Origin: Pipra filicauda
Lineage: Eukaryota > Chordata > Aves > Passeriformes > Pipridae
Direction of reading: 5' to 3'
DNA: 64,000 bases
Assembly: GCF_003945595.2 (NCBI RefSeq)
Contig: NW_024104303.1
Coordinates: 792,736-856,735, forward strand
Shown: in pieces, positions 49,985 to 63,385 of the stretch
Numbering within the stretch: position 1 is the first letter of the stretch
Layout of the letters: each line of letters starts with the position of its first letter
Notes under the pieces: model-generated
What the model saw: only the letters and a program-made list of their open reading frames with translations
Databases searched by the model: none
What the model was told of the DNA's origin: nothing
Program-made: the position numbers and the translations under genes

Positions 49985-49997
49985 TTTTTTTTTTTTT
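49985..49997 (+). repeat. Poly(T) tract, 13 bases
   Basis: An uninterrupted T run about 50 bases before an A14 run (50049-50062). The two are complementary and could pair across the intervening GC-poor segment. Confidence 0.6.
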
Positions 49998-50048
49998 GTT
50001 TTCGTTGTTTGAAAGAGTGGTGCTGGATTCTTCAAACTGAGAAGTAGC

Positions 50049-50062
50049 AAAAAAAAAAAAAA
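50049..50062 (+). repeat. Poly(A) tract, 14 bases
   Basis: An uninterrupted A run. It could be a retroposon tail, but no body or target duplication is evident. Confidence 0.6.
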
Positions 50063-53000
50063 TTAGCCTTTATATTCTGCAGATTTTGGGAAATTCTTAT
50101 AATTTGTTGGCTTCCTATAAGTGAGTCCATGAGGGTTTTATGTCACTGTGAAAGTCCCTTTAGAGTGCAAAAAAAGAGTTACTCACTAATGAATTCATAA
50201 AGCTGTCAGAGGTTGCTTTCATTGTTCTTTATGAAACATTTCCATTCAATCTTAACTGAAAGCATTTAATTCTGCTCTTTGTGAGATAAAACAGGTTGTA
50301 AGATATTACCATGTATTCAGATAAATTGAAATACAGCTTAAATATATATTTTAATTTCTATTCTAGAATTATGCCTCCATATTTGTTCTACTTGAATCCT
50401 TTTAAAATAAATTAAAATTTGAAAATATATTCTTTGATTTCTTATATTTCCATTGAAAACTTTGCAGCCTTGGGTGAAATCCAGGACTTTGCCACTGATT
50501 TCAGTCAATGTAGACCTTGAGTAGGTTTGTTTGTCTGACTTCTGGGACAGGGATGTGCGTCAGAGCACATTTTTAGAGAGAAAAAAAGGGCATTAGAGAA
50601 GTTATTCGGAGGTCTGTACTAAAGACTGTGACAGGTTGAAATGTTTATAAATAAAAATAATAAAAATAAATTGTATGGTCAGATTCCAGTTTTTTGTAGT
50701 AAATAAAACTCTCATTTTCCTGTGAAGAAATGATATTATCATCTTGGGCCTTTAGTGTTTGAGTCTGATAATGCAAATAAAAATACATCCTTCTAGACTT
50801 TCAAAGTAGGAAAGCCCACAGGGTGCCAAAACAGGCTTCTAATATTTGATTTATGATCTAGTATTTGATCATTAAGATGAGTGTTTTTCAAAACTGCAAT
50901 ATTCATCAACTTTGAGATATAATACCTTTCACATGGGTAGAACACTGGCTGTACCTGTGCAAGGTTAGTCACTTTACCTCTTATTTAGTTGAGTTTAATA
51001 ATAACTATACATGTACATTTATACACATATTCACACAGAGAGACACATGTATCCTTATCACCTTCTTCCTTTTCAGTAAAAAGCTAACCATGGCTGTCAC
51101 ACAAACCTGTTTGTTGCATCAATAAAGGAGAAATAACACCCCCTTTAAGAGCAAATCTGAATTAGAATTGAATCGAACAGAGTTTGTAAAAAATAGTGAT
51201 GATTATAGAGTTGTTGCAGGTAGTATAGCACATTAATAAGTACCAGAGAGTATACCTCTCTCTTTTTTTCAGTCTTCCAGTTTTCTGGACAGTTAAGGAT
51301 CTCTGTTCTTCTAGTTCTGTTAAAATAAAATGTTTATGCACTAGAGGATTGTATCTATAGCCATTAATGACTCTGCAGCTTACACTGAGATCAGTGCCAA
51401 CCAGAACAATTCAGTTTCCTCTTTCTTTTGGAAAAAAAAATGCAGAAATTATTCTCTCTGCTGCAGTGTTCCTCTACCTTAAGGTTTGAAATATGCTTCT
51501 GGGAAGTTGATCCTGGCTGGAAATATATCTAGCATATGAATAAGGCAAAGTGTTCTTGAATATCAATTAGAGTGGACTTTCTGCGACTAGCTAGCATAAC
51601 AATATAGTCTCATATGTGAAAGCTTTGGAAGTAATGTTCTTAACCAGCACATTTTTATGTTGGACTTCAGTCCAGTATGAATATTAATACTGGAGTTATA
51701 AATCCTTTCACTGAAAATATGGACTTATTCTAGAAATGCTGATTCAGCTCAACAGCAGTGATGCAGATGTTCCTATTCTAATAAAAGAAGGAAAGATTTC
51801 AATCTGTTGTCTGGGAGCCCTGAGCACATACGTGATGATTTATGGTCAAATGGACTACCAAACTAAATACCTTTTCCAGTAAAGGTACATTTTTCAATCT
51901 AACAGTTGCCCCAGTAAATGATTCTGCATTCTACCACTGTACCTGATAGGAAAATATAAGCCTTTTCTGGTAGAGTAGCATTGTAATACAAGATTACAAT
52001 CTAGGAAACTTGTCAACAGAAAAAGAGTGATAATATGATGGAAAATACAGCTATCAAATGAAAATGCCTTGCAAGTAATTTTTGTAATGGTCAATTCCAT
52101 GTAATTTTCTGTTTCTTTTTTCCTCTCCTAAGTGAATGGGGTAGTATTGAGGTAATTTTAATATTTTGGGTAAATACAGCAGGAAAGTAAGTATTTGAAT
52201 CTAAAAGAGAAAGTAAGACATTTAGCACAACTGTGACCAGACCTCAGCCTTGGTCTTCTGTCCCTGTGAGATACTGGCCATGGTGAACAATTTTAACTCA
52301 AATTGTGAGAACAAGTTACTTGCATTAGACTGGGAATATGTTATTTCTCATTGTAAGAAAATTTTAAAACTATAGGAGCACAGTGAAAACATATACATGA
52401 TTTCCTCCAGCTACTAAGAGTATTGAGATCAGGGTATTACTGAGCCAGAAGTGGTGTTGTGTACTTAGGAGCATACTGGGGACTTCTTTCTTTTAATTTT
52501 CCCAGTAATTTTTTACCGATATGTGCTTTAGTCATCAAAATATCTTGCAGTGAGGGAATACACTTATGCTGGATTCAGGGATATCTCCTTTTCATTGTGT
52601 GGAGTCTACAACCAGCAGATTTTGAGTTAAAGTTACCTGCTAAGGAGGGACTAACAAAGCCTCTAAAATGAGGTAAATCATGCACCTGTATCGATGTTTT
52701 GTTCATGTAGAGGCACAGAGTTAATTAAAATACTACTAAGTTATATATTCTTTAGATCACCCTTAGCATTTTAGCTCAGATAAGAAGGAATAGCTGGCAA
52801 AGGTGTTGTTTCCTTCTGAAAGTTGAATCTAAAAGCTTTGGTCCAAGTCCCATCATCAGCATTAGGTTCTCTCCCATTTTCCTTTCAAACTTTTTTCTCA
52901 TTTGTTTTTTTTCCTCAGCAATTTGTTTTTTGAATTTAGAATTGAAGTAGTTTTTCTTTTGGAATGGACAATTTAATTCAAGCAGATGCTATATTTCAAT

Positions 53001-53299
53001 AACTTTCCTCCCATTTTTCTTTTCTGCTTTGACATAAAATAAAATGATTACAGGTTCCTTGCCTCTTTCCTTTTGTTATTTTCACATTTTCAACCTCTAT
53101 CTGTTTTTCCTGTTGATAACAGGAAAAAGAATGTGTAAATTTTCTCAACACTGACTTCTCAAAACTTCCGTAGTCAAAGGTGATTAGAACCATACCTAGT
53201 ATTGTTTGGCAACTGATGTTTTAGCCTAATTTTGCACAACAGTTTGCTACATTAATTTGAATAGATCCAGCACTACTTTGAAGGACACTACAAAAACTA

Positions 53300-53364
53300 T
53301 TGCTTGTAATGAATAACGTATTCTTGTAATACCCAATGTATTCTTGTAATGCATAACCACATAC
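53300..53364 (+). repeat. Three-copy minisatellite, period about 20-21
   Basis: Units begin tgcttgtaatgaataacgta, ttcttgtaatacccaatgta and ttcttgtaatgcataac. The cttgtaat core is invariant. Confidence 0.65.
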
Positions 53365-55567
53365 TGTATTTCAACTCGCCCAGAAGGTTTTGTTCTTTTG
53401 TCCCCTTTCACAATAACTTTTCTAGTGGTAAGAATCTAGTGGTAAAGCAGGGATAAAAGGAAATGCTTGACTTCTTGGATAGACATCTGAGAAAGTAGAG
53501 ATGTTCACCTTGAGGTTTAATTTTCATGATCCAGTGTGTCTATCTTGGACCAAGCTGCTAGCTAACAAATCATTTGTTTGTCTGTGTGATTCATTCATAT
53601 TTCTTTGTTTCTTACTGAGTCTTTTTCTGCCTATGTTGGACATAATCTTAGTTTAAAAATATCTACTTGGTCCTTGCCATGGTGGGTTTAAGAGAACTTT
53701 CTCTAGCAGAATGATCAGGCTGAATTGCAGGAATCGTGTGAGTGATGGAAAAATCCACATGGCAACTGAAGAGGTCCTGCCACAGCCATGATGCTGCCAA
53801 AAAGTTATTAACAATGTGAGAAACTTAATGTTCATTGTAGGACCCAGTAAGTATGAAGAAGTTCTTCCTGCATACCAATGTCAACAAGGCATTCCTGGGT
53901 TAAGATATTTGTGTTCTAATATATTGGGATGCTCAAACTCATGGCAGTTTCTACCTGAAACTCTAGCACAACATCTAAACTACAAAGTATAAACGCAGTG
54001 CACATGTTGCTATGCCTAGATAGGTGTCTGTGTAGAATTCTGTCTGTGCTGTCATAGATAGATTTTCATTGTGCATTATGAGATTCAGATTAATGTTAGC
54101 TGCACTGGACTATTAAGTCTGCATTAGAATAAAATATAAAGAAAAAAATGTTAATTTTTTAGTTTATTTTTTATTTTTTTTTTGAGAACCAGGAATTTCA
54201 CAGAGAAAATGTGAGAAAATTGTACTTCTTCACTCCCTGTATTTTAGTATGTTTTGATAGTATTTTTGGTGTGGTGTCTTTTATGGAGTCCCCAAGAGAA
54301 CTTGTAAGCTCAAAGCTGTGACACTGGTGTATAAACCTCATTCCTTTTGGTGTTATGATTCATAGTATTTTCATGTGCTCTATTTAGACCACTGTGTTCA
54401 GGGTCTGATATTCTCAGTTACTCAGAGGTAACAGTTGACTTGCAATAACTTCAATTTGAATTTTGCTATGCTGTGGTGAATGAAAGGGAATCCAAACTGA
54501 GACAAAAATATTTGGTTTAGAAATGGTTCAATGCAGGATTAATATAAAAATTATATATGAATGATCTCTCACAAAAAAATGTCAAGAGTTAGGGAGCAGG
54601 TATGAGTCTCATTATTCTTGCAGTTGTTTGCCAGATAAATAGTGCTGACACATATATAGGTTACTATGGGTAAGTCCATACATATATATTGTCATCCAAA
54701 CATACTGAAGCAGTTCATACCATCAATATTCTGGTGCTCTTACAATACCAATACAGGTTCACTGATAAGGGAGAGTTCTTTTAGAGAAGATTAGATTGTT
54801 TTCCTAAGGCAGTGCTGGAAATTAGAAGCATAAGTGCTTCTGATAAAATTGGCTTTGTTGAATCCATCACCATTTCCTTTCTTGCTGTTGTAAGGCTACA
54901 GTAACATTGCACATTGTTGGACAGGCTGTCTTCTCTAACTGTTAAAATGTTACTGCAGTAATTGACATTAAAAACTTACTCAGTTCCTTAGAGCTAGACC
55001 TTTATGATTTATTAATATGTTTACAAATAGACAACATGTATTGCTAATTGTTAACCTACAATTTTTAGATAATGTTTGAGAAAATCAGACATTGCTGCCA
55101 GGACATTGATTTTTTTGAAAGTAGGGGTTTCATAATTAATGTTTCCTTGAATGTATCTAAGCCATATGTTGTTAAACATGCTGATTTCAAAATAGAATAT
55201 GATACATTTGTAGAGGTTGCTGTTACCACTTAACTACTCTGTGCTCTAAATATATCATAAATTATGTAGCTCCAGCATGTTTATAAATGTATTTATTACT
55301 TCTTGTAAGACATTGATTTGTAATCCTTGTAAAAGATGGAAACATCTTGGGCTTTGGCTTCTGTTATGTCACCTTCTAATATGACAACATGCCGAGAAAT
55401 ACAAGGCAATAAAGCTTGTTATTTACAAGACTGTGTCAAGCCTCGCCTTTGATAAAAAATTTTGTGAAGTTTGTGGAGATCATTTATTCAGTCTATTATT
55501 AAAACAATGTCCTCTTTCTGACGGATGAATCAGCTTCTTATTTCTGACCACCTGTACTGCATTCATT

Positions 55568-55618
55568 TGATTTGCAGTATCACTTAAAAAGGAATGTTTT
55601 CCACCTTAATGCAAATCA
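55568..55618. repeat. 9-bp inverted repeat containing an octamer motif
   Basis: tgatttgca (55568-55576) and tgcaaatca (55610-55618) are perfect complements around 33 bases. The right arm overlaps atgcaaat (55609-55616), the POU-factor octamer. Regulatory use is only a possibility. Confidence 0.45.
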
Positions 55619-58326
55619 GCAAGTCAGATTCATAACAAACAGCATATTAGAAGGTATAACCAAGAAAATTGTTGTCCCCAATTAAGATAGCTTTAAGAAC
55701 TTAACCTGGTATAAAAGTATTAATTACATTTGAACACGTAGGGAATGAAAAATTGGTGGACCAAACCTGTTTCCTGACTCTCCCTTGGTTCCAGTTTGGG
55801 CAGAATTATGTATTTTTACTGTAAAATGCTGCTGAAAGTAAAAACTGGATTGTCTTAAACTAATCAGTAAAGATTGCAATTGATGATATAAAATTAAATT
55901 TCAATAATTCATGTGCTTTTTATTCAGTAAAGAATATCACCATTATGTATATTCAATTATGGAACAAACAGACTCTTCAATGTTACACTTTTCCTTAAAA
56001 TTCTAAAATTGACTTAACTGGGACTTGTACCTATCTTTCTATGTTCAGCATCCATTGCATAAAATATTTAAACTTAAACTGACAAGGTATGGTGTGGTCC
56101 ATTTTTGCTCCAGCTCCATGGGGATTTTGTGGGCGCAGTAAAACTCAATTACAGCTGTTTTAGCATCACAGTGCATCACACATATAATTCCTTTTCTCAG
56201 AAAAATGTTCAGAAGTTGATTTGAAGAGTATGTATTCTTTAATAAACATAAAGAGAGAGAGAGAAATATGTGGAACTTACTAGTGGGTTGAAAACAAGAG
56301 GAACATCAAGAATACATTTCTTCAGACTAAGGGGGAGATGCAAGAATTGCAACTTGAAGCTTTGTGGTCTTTTGCTCTGCCTTTATGTTCTGCAAAAAAA
56401 TGGGCTGAAAAACTAGTTTGCAATGAGTCCTATGGAGAATACCTCTTCCTGGGGTAGCTAAGTGAGAGCTAATTGACCTTAAGACTGGAAGACAAGGCCC
56501 AAACTGCATCTGAACTCAGATCCTTAAAACTTTGTATACAACATTTTTAAATATTATTTTTTCTGAAAAAGTATTTAGAATTGTCCCCACTGAGTTTGCC
56601 ATTAGTTGCTGACTTCATTGATTATTCTACTGTGGTTATTGTCTTATCAGAAGATTATAATTTTGGAGGGGAATCTGGATGTGAGTCTCCTGCTATAAGA
56701 GCCTTGTCTTCAGTCAATTACACTTTGTAGCTCTCACTTATATAAAATCACCATTTTAGCCTTGAAAAGGAGTATATCTTGTATTTCTTGTATTGATAAG
56801 TTACAAAAACAAAAGACTAGTTTGAGTTCTAGTATGACTTCTTCATTGCAAGACATGATTTTATGCTGGAGATGCTTAAAATTTTTTGGTTCTGTGTTAT
56901 TTTAACATAACTTCTACTTTGGTAGAGAGTGATTGAGAGCTATTTTTAAAAAAGTGAATATTTATTGAAGTCAACTATTCTAATTGTACCTTTTCAGATT
57001 ACGTGCTTGCAAGAAGAAAATGTATTTACTGTAAATTATGAAGTGGTAGAAGCTCTGTACTATTAAGATGAGAATATGACTGATTGAGTTACTTCTCTTC
57101 GTCCATTAAAAACTCATGGTGGTATCACATATTGCTGTGAATCCATATCTATTTTTCTCCAAAAATAAAGCACAGTAGAAGTATTGTTTGTCTGTAGCTT
57201 TCCATTTGGTTTTCAGTCGGGATTTCAAAAGAATTTTCATAGAAGATTTAATTGCGGGAACATAACTTAAGATTCCTTAGAAATCTGAATCTGTATCAAA
57301 CAGTTATACAGTAATACATTTTAGTTCTTCTGCACCTGTAGACAAAGCTCAGCTGCTAGAGAGGACTCAAAGATGAATTTTTTTCTCAACTTTAAAATAA
57401 AAATACATCCAGTCAGTTCCTTACCTAACTGGAAGCGTAAGTCTTGTAGCAATTTGCCCTGTAATGTATTTCTGACACCAAGTGCTGCATTCAGCATATG
57501 TGTATATTTCCCAAAGTATTTAATTCACTCCCAACTATGAGTAAATTTGTATTGATGTTAAAATAAGACTTCATACCATTTTTGCCCTCTGACTCTTCAA
57601 TATCACTGTTCTGTAGCATGTCTGAAACCCTGCCTTGTCTTTTATTTCTAACCCTTTGTAGATAAAATGTTATCAGTAGTAAATTACAGCTTAATATTAT
57701 TTGTTCTTGTTGCTCAAGAAGCAGGTCAAATCTGATTGATTTTTTCCTGACCTCTCTGGATTGCAGGAATAACACCCTCAGCTTCATAATTCCTATTGGA
57801 CCTATACCATAAACCTCTTGTATTCACGTCCATTCCACTGGCATTCAGGTTTAATTCAGACCTGCATCAGATAGACAAAAGAAGAATGTGAATTTTAAAT
57901 CACAGTTAATCTTCATGAAAGTAATTCTCTCCCTTAATGAAGTATTTGCTAGGTGTTGGTTGTACAGTGGATTTTCACACTCTATGTGAATAAAATAGAT
58001 TTTATTTTTTTCGACCTGGTTTTTCTGTCCATTAATAAATAGGGTATAGAAAATATACTTTCTAGAGTAATGTGATGTTCTCATAGCTTTTTTAAGATTG
58101 ATATAACCTGAAATAATGAACATGGGAATTGTTTTGGGTCCTTCTCACCTTTTATTTTGATCCAAACAGATTATTTCTTCCCATATCTCATTTTATTTTG
58201 CTATTTTTTCCCCCAGGTGTCAAGTAAGCCACATTACAGATATATTTCACACCTAAGCCAGTGGACTAATGGAGTGATAAGGGAAGGTGTATTATATACA
58301 GACTATGAATTAAGCTCTGACATGCC

Positions 58327-58346
58327 TTTTTTTTTTTTTTTTTTTT
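58327..58346 (+). repeat. Poly(T) tract, 20 bases
   Basis: The longest homopolymer in the window. No retroposon body is visible on its left or right. Confidence 0.75.
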
Positions 58347-61300
58347 GTAATATATACGAAAACTGCTTATTTACCTCCATGTTATTACAATGTTACAACA
58401 TTACAATGGAAAGAAACAGACTAGTCCAGTTCTAAATGGTGATATACCATAGCGTGAAGCAATTAACTGAGTTATATGTCCTCTTCATTCAGGATAATTT
58501 TCTGTTAACTGTACTAACTCATAGACACAGGACAATATGAACTGGGGCTGGTGAGCTCCTCAGCCAGGAGAGCAGGACATAAGTACCCTTGTAATAATGA
58601 AATGGAAATCTGGATGGAGTAGGGGGATCAAGAGACAGTAAAATTGTCTGGTGAATGTGTGACTGTAAGAGGGACTGAGACTGAAATGTGAAGTTTCTTA
58701 TGTACTGGGTCAATGCTTATCTCTGTGAAGACTCCTAAGTTGCACAGTCCCATACTCTCAAAACTGTTTAGATTTTACTCTAGTTATTGGAAAGTTGTCC
58801 TGTTGCCTTAGATTGGGTAGGTACTGTCCTTAAAATCATGCTTCATCCTGTGACAAAAAACAGACCCTCTCTAGCTGCCAACACTGCTTCCCTGGGCTGT
58901 TCCCTGCTGTTAAATCCATTACTGGTTACTTATAGAGTGACACTTCATAGGCCTTGGTCTACGAAGGAAAACCATTCTCATGTTCTTAGTTACTGCCTCA
59001 ACTCACTTTACGGCTGATGTAGAAAAGCAGCTTCTTCAAGAGTAATCTGACTTACTGTGAACACTGACTAGGATGAAACATGACATAAAAGTGCTACTTT
59101 CCATTGACTACAAAAGAAGTCTTGTCAACTGGTTCACATGTAGACTTCTTTATTTAGACACCTTTTTATGTGAGCAGTCCCAGGAGTGCTGATAGGTAGC
59201 GGCTTCCATGAACAAGAGCTCTGTGTTTAAGACTGTCCATCTTATACACCACAGTTTTAAACTGAAATTTGTTATTCTATGAGTACGTTAGAGAAAACAT
59301 GAGGCACTGGGTTAGAGGCCACTAATACTGGCCAACAGGTCACACTGTTCTTGAAATGAGGACTTCATCTCTAAGGGACATACATGTCCCTTACAGTGTA
59401 TGTGTGTGTATGTACCTTACTTCAACATTTGAATCCTGATGCAGCAAGGTGACTCTGTCTCCCACTTTGGTATTTTGAATTTACCTAAAATAGAACAGTA
59501 GAAACAAATGGTGGTCTGGTTTTGTATTTCTGTGGCACAAAGAGCTGTGCATGAATAAACAGTGATCTCAATCTAGTCAGCTGTCACAGATTTCTGATGA
59601 AAAACCAATATGAACATTATGAATGCTGGGCTGAGGAAGGGGAAATGTTCATTTAGTGGGTTGCATGGAGGTGAGCATATGCTCAGTTTCTAGAAAGACA
59701 CATTTCATACAATATACGAACAAATGGAAACATTAGGTCTTGATAAACATGCAAATGTGTGAATTGTGCAACTATGCATATATTTGTTTTATAAGTACAT
59801 CTTTGCAATATTGTAATATCTATATGTCCCATGCAAAACTGATTTTGAAATCTGGGTGAGACTGCCTGTAAGAGTGATGAGGAAGAACAGGAAAAGCAGT
59901 TGTACAATTTGTAGTGCATTGAATGCATTAATTTGATTTTATTTTAAAATCAGTTCTTCCAGCAAGAGTTCTGCATGAGAATGCAAATTTTGAGGAGAGA
60001 AAACTATGCCAGCCAGGCAACTTTTGTTCAACATTTTTAATGTAATTTAAAAAGAGTTTAAGTTTATGGAAAAGAAAAAGTGAATAGAAAAATTAGGAAA
60101 ACTGGATAAGATCTTGTCCCTTTTTTGATTCTTAAGTGATACTTGTCACTTTACTTATCAGTGGAGGTTCATCTTAAAAATAAGGCCCTTAGAAAGAGAA
60201 TGGAAAGCTGTGCTCATGTCAGTGGCTTCCCACTTGAACTGAACAAAATATGGAGACAAGAATAGAAATATTTCTTCTGCCAGTGTCATTAAGTAAGAGT
60301 AGAAAATGTGATGTATTGTTAAAATGAAAAGTATTGTAACAGAGTTTGTCATGACTTTAACATCTCTCAGGGACTGTCAGAAGAGCAAAGTTGTTGACTG
60401 CATTCCATAGTCAATTGCTGATCTTTGTGTTTTGTAATGGGGCCATTTCCTATATTAAATAAAGGTCTGATTTCATCACACATACATTAGGGTTTGGAGA
60501 CAAAGCAGCTCAGTGATGTTTTTGACACAACAAGAAACCACAGAAGTGATGAGTGCTTGTAAAGGAGACTTGATACAGAGATATGAAAAACTGAAAACTC
60601 CATGTACTCTGCAGGACAGTGAATGGCCACAGGCTCTTGGCAATAAATGGAGCAATTAAGTGGTTATCTTCTAATGTAGCACAGAGAGAACTATGTGAGA
60701 TTGTCTTCATTTCAAGCATCTTCTGAAAGTCATCTGCTACCTTATCCTAGAAAATAATTGCATATGGTGACTCTGACAGGGCTGTCATGATTTCAAGTGC
60801 TTCCAGACTAGAGACTTCAGATCTTTGCTTTTCCTTCCTGCTATATTTTTTTTGTCCTCATGAATAATATTTATCCTGAACTGTTTTTTAACTTAAAGTT
60901 TCTTCTTCTTGAAGAAGATTGTGGGACAATTTGCTTTTACTTTCTGCCTGCTCACTTAAAGCTAAAAAAAAACCCCAAGCCCCCACCTATACAGCACAGA
61001 GTTCCAGACATACTCCTCTGCTTTTTTTAATTCTTTATGTGCTGTCATGGTATCAATTCCTCATTTTCAAAGTCAGAAGAGCTTTTCTTGAGCTAGGTAA
61101 TGTTACATCAGATATCACTTTGCACTTTCCTGCATCTCACCTGTATGTTCTCGTGTTAAAGCTGGAACTTCTGAATAAGGAAATAAACAACAGGAAATAT
61201 ATTTCTTGAAATTTCATATTATTTTAGAAGAAACTATTGTTTCCTTCTTATCTCTTTTTTAAAAAAAGAGTTTTCTTGATTCAGAATTTGAGTGTCTACT

Positions 61301-62914
61301 TGTAAGACTCAAGACACAAGTTTTGCTGTTACTCAGCCACATTCTTCTATGTTGTTATTGATCTGATTTTGTTTTTGTGAAAAAGATTTTATTCAAAGTC
61401 CTTCTGTTTGTCAAAAATAAAAAATCAGGAAAAGAATGAGCACGACATTCTTCTTAGTATTCACAACACTTGCTAACTCATGATTTTGAGATCTAAGCCA
61501 TGATTTCAGACGAACTAATAAGAGATCTTCAAGAGTAAGATCTGACAATGTAAATATATTTCTACCAGGAGCAGGCACAACATCATAACCTAATCAAATT
61601 ACCCAGTCGATATTTTAGTAAATTTGCCAATGTCATGCTTTTGAGCAGCTATTATCCTTGCTGCAAGAAAACATAACCTGACAGAAAACCCCAAATCTAT
61701 GGCAGGCTGAATTAAAATGAAACTTTAATGCAAAGACTGCAGTACTCTTACAAATCCTGACCATATTCATGCAAGACTTCTGAAAGTACTTCTGAAGACA
61801 GAGAATGATAGTGGCTCCTGTTGGGACCAGGAGGAAGTGGAGACAATTCAGTCTTCAAGGAAAACATTGGACTCCCAACAAGCAGAATATCTGTTGTGGG
61901 GTTGCTGCATGTGGAGAAACCTGGTGGCTGTTGAAATCGGTGCTGTCACAGGCAATGGAAGTAGAATGTCACCACTTGTAAGTACTCAGATATTCTCTGC
62001 AATCTGGTAACATCTGTGTCAATAGGAATAAATTGGACAAATTTAAAAAACAGTTCAAGATAAATATGAGGAGAGTTATACAAATCCTAGATTTCATAAG
62101 AAACTTAGTTGTTTGTGAGTGGTATCATAGGCTAATTTCAGGGACAATGATTGACACTGAAGTAGCATAGTTTTTTTAATAAAAACGTCACCTATTTTTG
62201 CCGTGTCCAACTTAGACCAGAACATTTCTTACATACATTTTTTTTATTTACGTTGCTATATGAAGTTGGCAATTATGCCATATAAACACAAGCGTATCTG
62301 AGAGATAAGTAAAAATTATTTCTAGAGTTGGTAAGCAGAAAAATGCCCCTTTTTTCTGTAGATAAATTATGCTGTCACTAAAAGTCAATTTAACAGTAAT
62401 TATAGGTGAAGTAATGGAGTTACTTTAGGTAAATCCAGAATCTTTTGTGAAACTTTCCCCTTTATTATTGTACTCTTAATGTATAAAATTGTATTTTACT
62501 ATGTAATGGTGTTCATTGCATATAAAGCTTTTCTTTAGTGATGAATGACTGATACACATTTGCCAAATGACTACAAAACACAGAGAACACTTAGTTAAAA
62601 GAAGCTTATTTTTAATGTTTTTTTATTTCTCAGAATTTTTAACTATTTCATGCAACTTTATTATTTAGTTATGAATAAAATAAATATTTTGAATTATGGA
62701 AAAGAAACCTTTATATAACTCACACTTTTGATTAAAGATATGGGAATTATGAATTGCAATGCTATAATATTTGGTGTGGGTCCCCAAAGACAGTTAATTT
62801 TAGAGAAAACTTCTTAAGATCTGTTCAAAGAGTAATCATTATTGATCTGACTAGATTGATCCCAAATATAAATAAATGAAATACTTCTATGTTTCTCATG
62901 AAATTCTATTTCTT

Positions 62915-62955
62915 GAAAATCATAAAATCATGGAAGCTAGTTTTGGTTGGGATTT
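62915..62955 (-). mobile_element. Possible CR1 3' tail remnant, antisense
   Basis: aaaatcataaaatcatgg, then ttttggttggga, resembles the complement of a CR1 3' tail (repeated atcatagaat, then ggtttgggttgga). It is very short, so the assignment is tentative. Confidence 0.3.
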
Positions 62956-63046
62956 TGTTGTTGTTGTTTTTGTTTGCTTGGTTTTGGCTCTTTTGGGGGG
63001 TGAGGGTGGTGGTGTTTTGTTGTTTGTTTTCTTTTTTTTTTTTTTG
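62956..63046 (+). repeat. G/T-rich low-complexity spacer
   Basis: About 90 bases almost entirely of G and T, including (gtt)n, a G6 run, repeated ggtgg and a T14 run (63032-63045). Four or more G-runs within about 35 bases could allow a G-quadruplex. The lysine/proline-rich minus-strand frame here is just a translation of this simple sequence. Confidence 0.65.
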
Positions 63047-63102
63047 TGAAAATAACAGTCTCTCTGTTTTCCAGAGACTTCAGAGAATTTTAATTTCTTA
63101 CT

Positions 63103-63385
63103 CAAGGGAGGCATCAGGGGGCAGATGATGGTGTCATGTCTCTGGTGACCAGCGATAGGACATGAGGAAATGGAAAGCAGATGTTTCAGAGCTAGTTCAG
63201 ATTTAGGAAAGGATTCTTCACTGACGTGGTTGTTGGCCACTGGAGAAGGGTTCCCCAGTGAAGTGGTCATGATGCCAATGCTCATAGTCTTGTGATTTTG
63301 CTTTAGGTAGTCCTGCAAGGAGCAGGAACTGGACTTAATCCTTATGGGTTCCTTTCAAATTGAGAAATTCTATGATTCTATGATT
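63103..63385 (+). mobile_element. CR1 LINE 3' fragment, sense
   Basis: Begins within 'caagggaggcatcagggg'. It contains the diagnostic 'gaccagcgataggacatgag' (about 63147), 'ttaggaaaggattcttcactg' (about 63203) and 'ttccccagtgaagtggtc'. It ends in attctatgattctatgatt (63367-63385), the classical CR1 3' direct repeat. Only the last ~280 bases of the element are present. Confidence 0.9.

Larger units (their letters stand above)
45857..62914. other. Long unique AT-rich stretch, no gene seen
   Basis: About 17 kb without a recognisable gene, RNA or repeat family. It holds small tandem repeats (46867-46894, 53300-53364), homopolymers (T13 at 49985, A14 at 50049, T20 at 58327), a (GA)n run near 56252 and a 51-nt inverted repeat with an octamer motif at 55568-55618. 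Frames are at most about 98 codons on either strand and none looks real. Confidence 0.55.

Noticed and set aside
62920..63318. 132-codon minus-strand frame rich in K, T and P
   Set aside because: It is produced by the G/T-rich simple sequence and the CR1 fragment, so it is not a protein gene.
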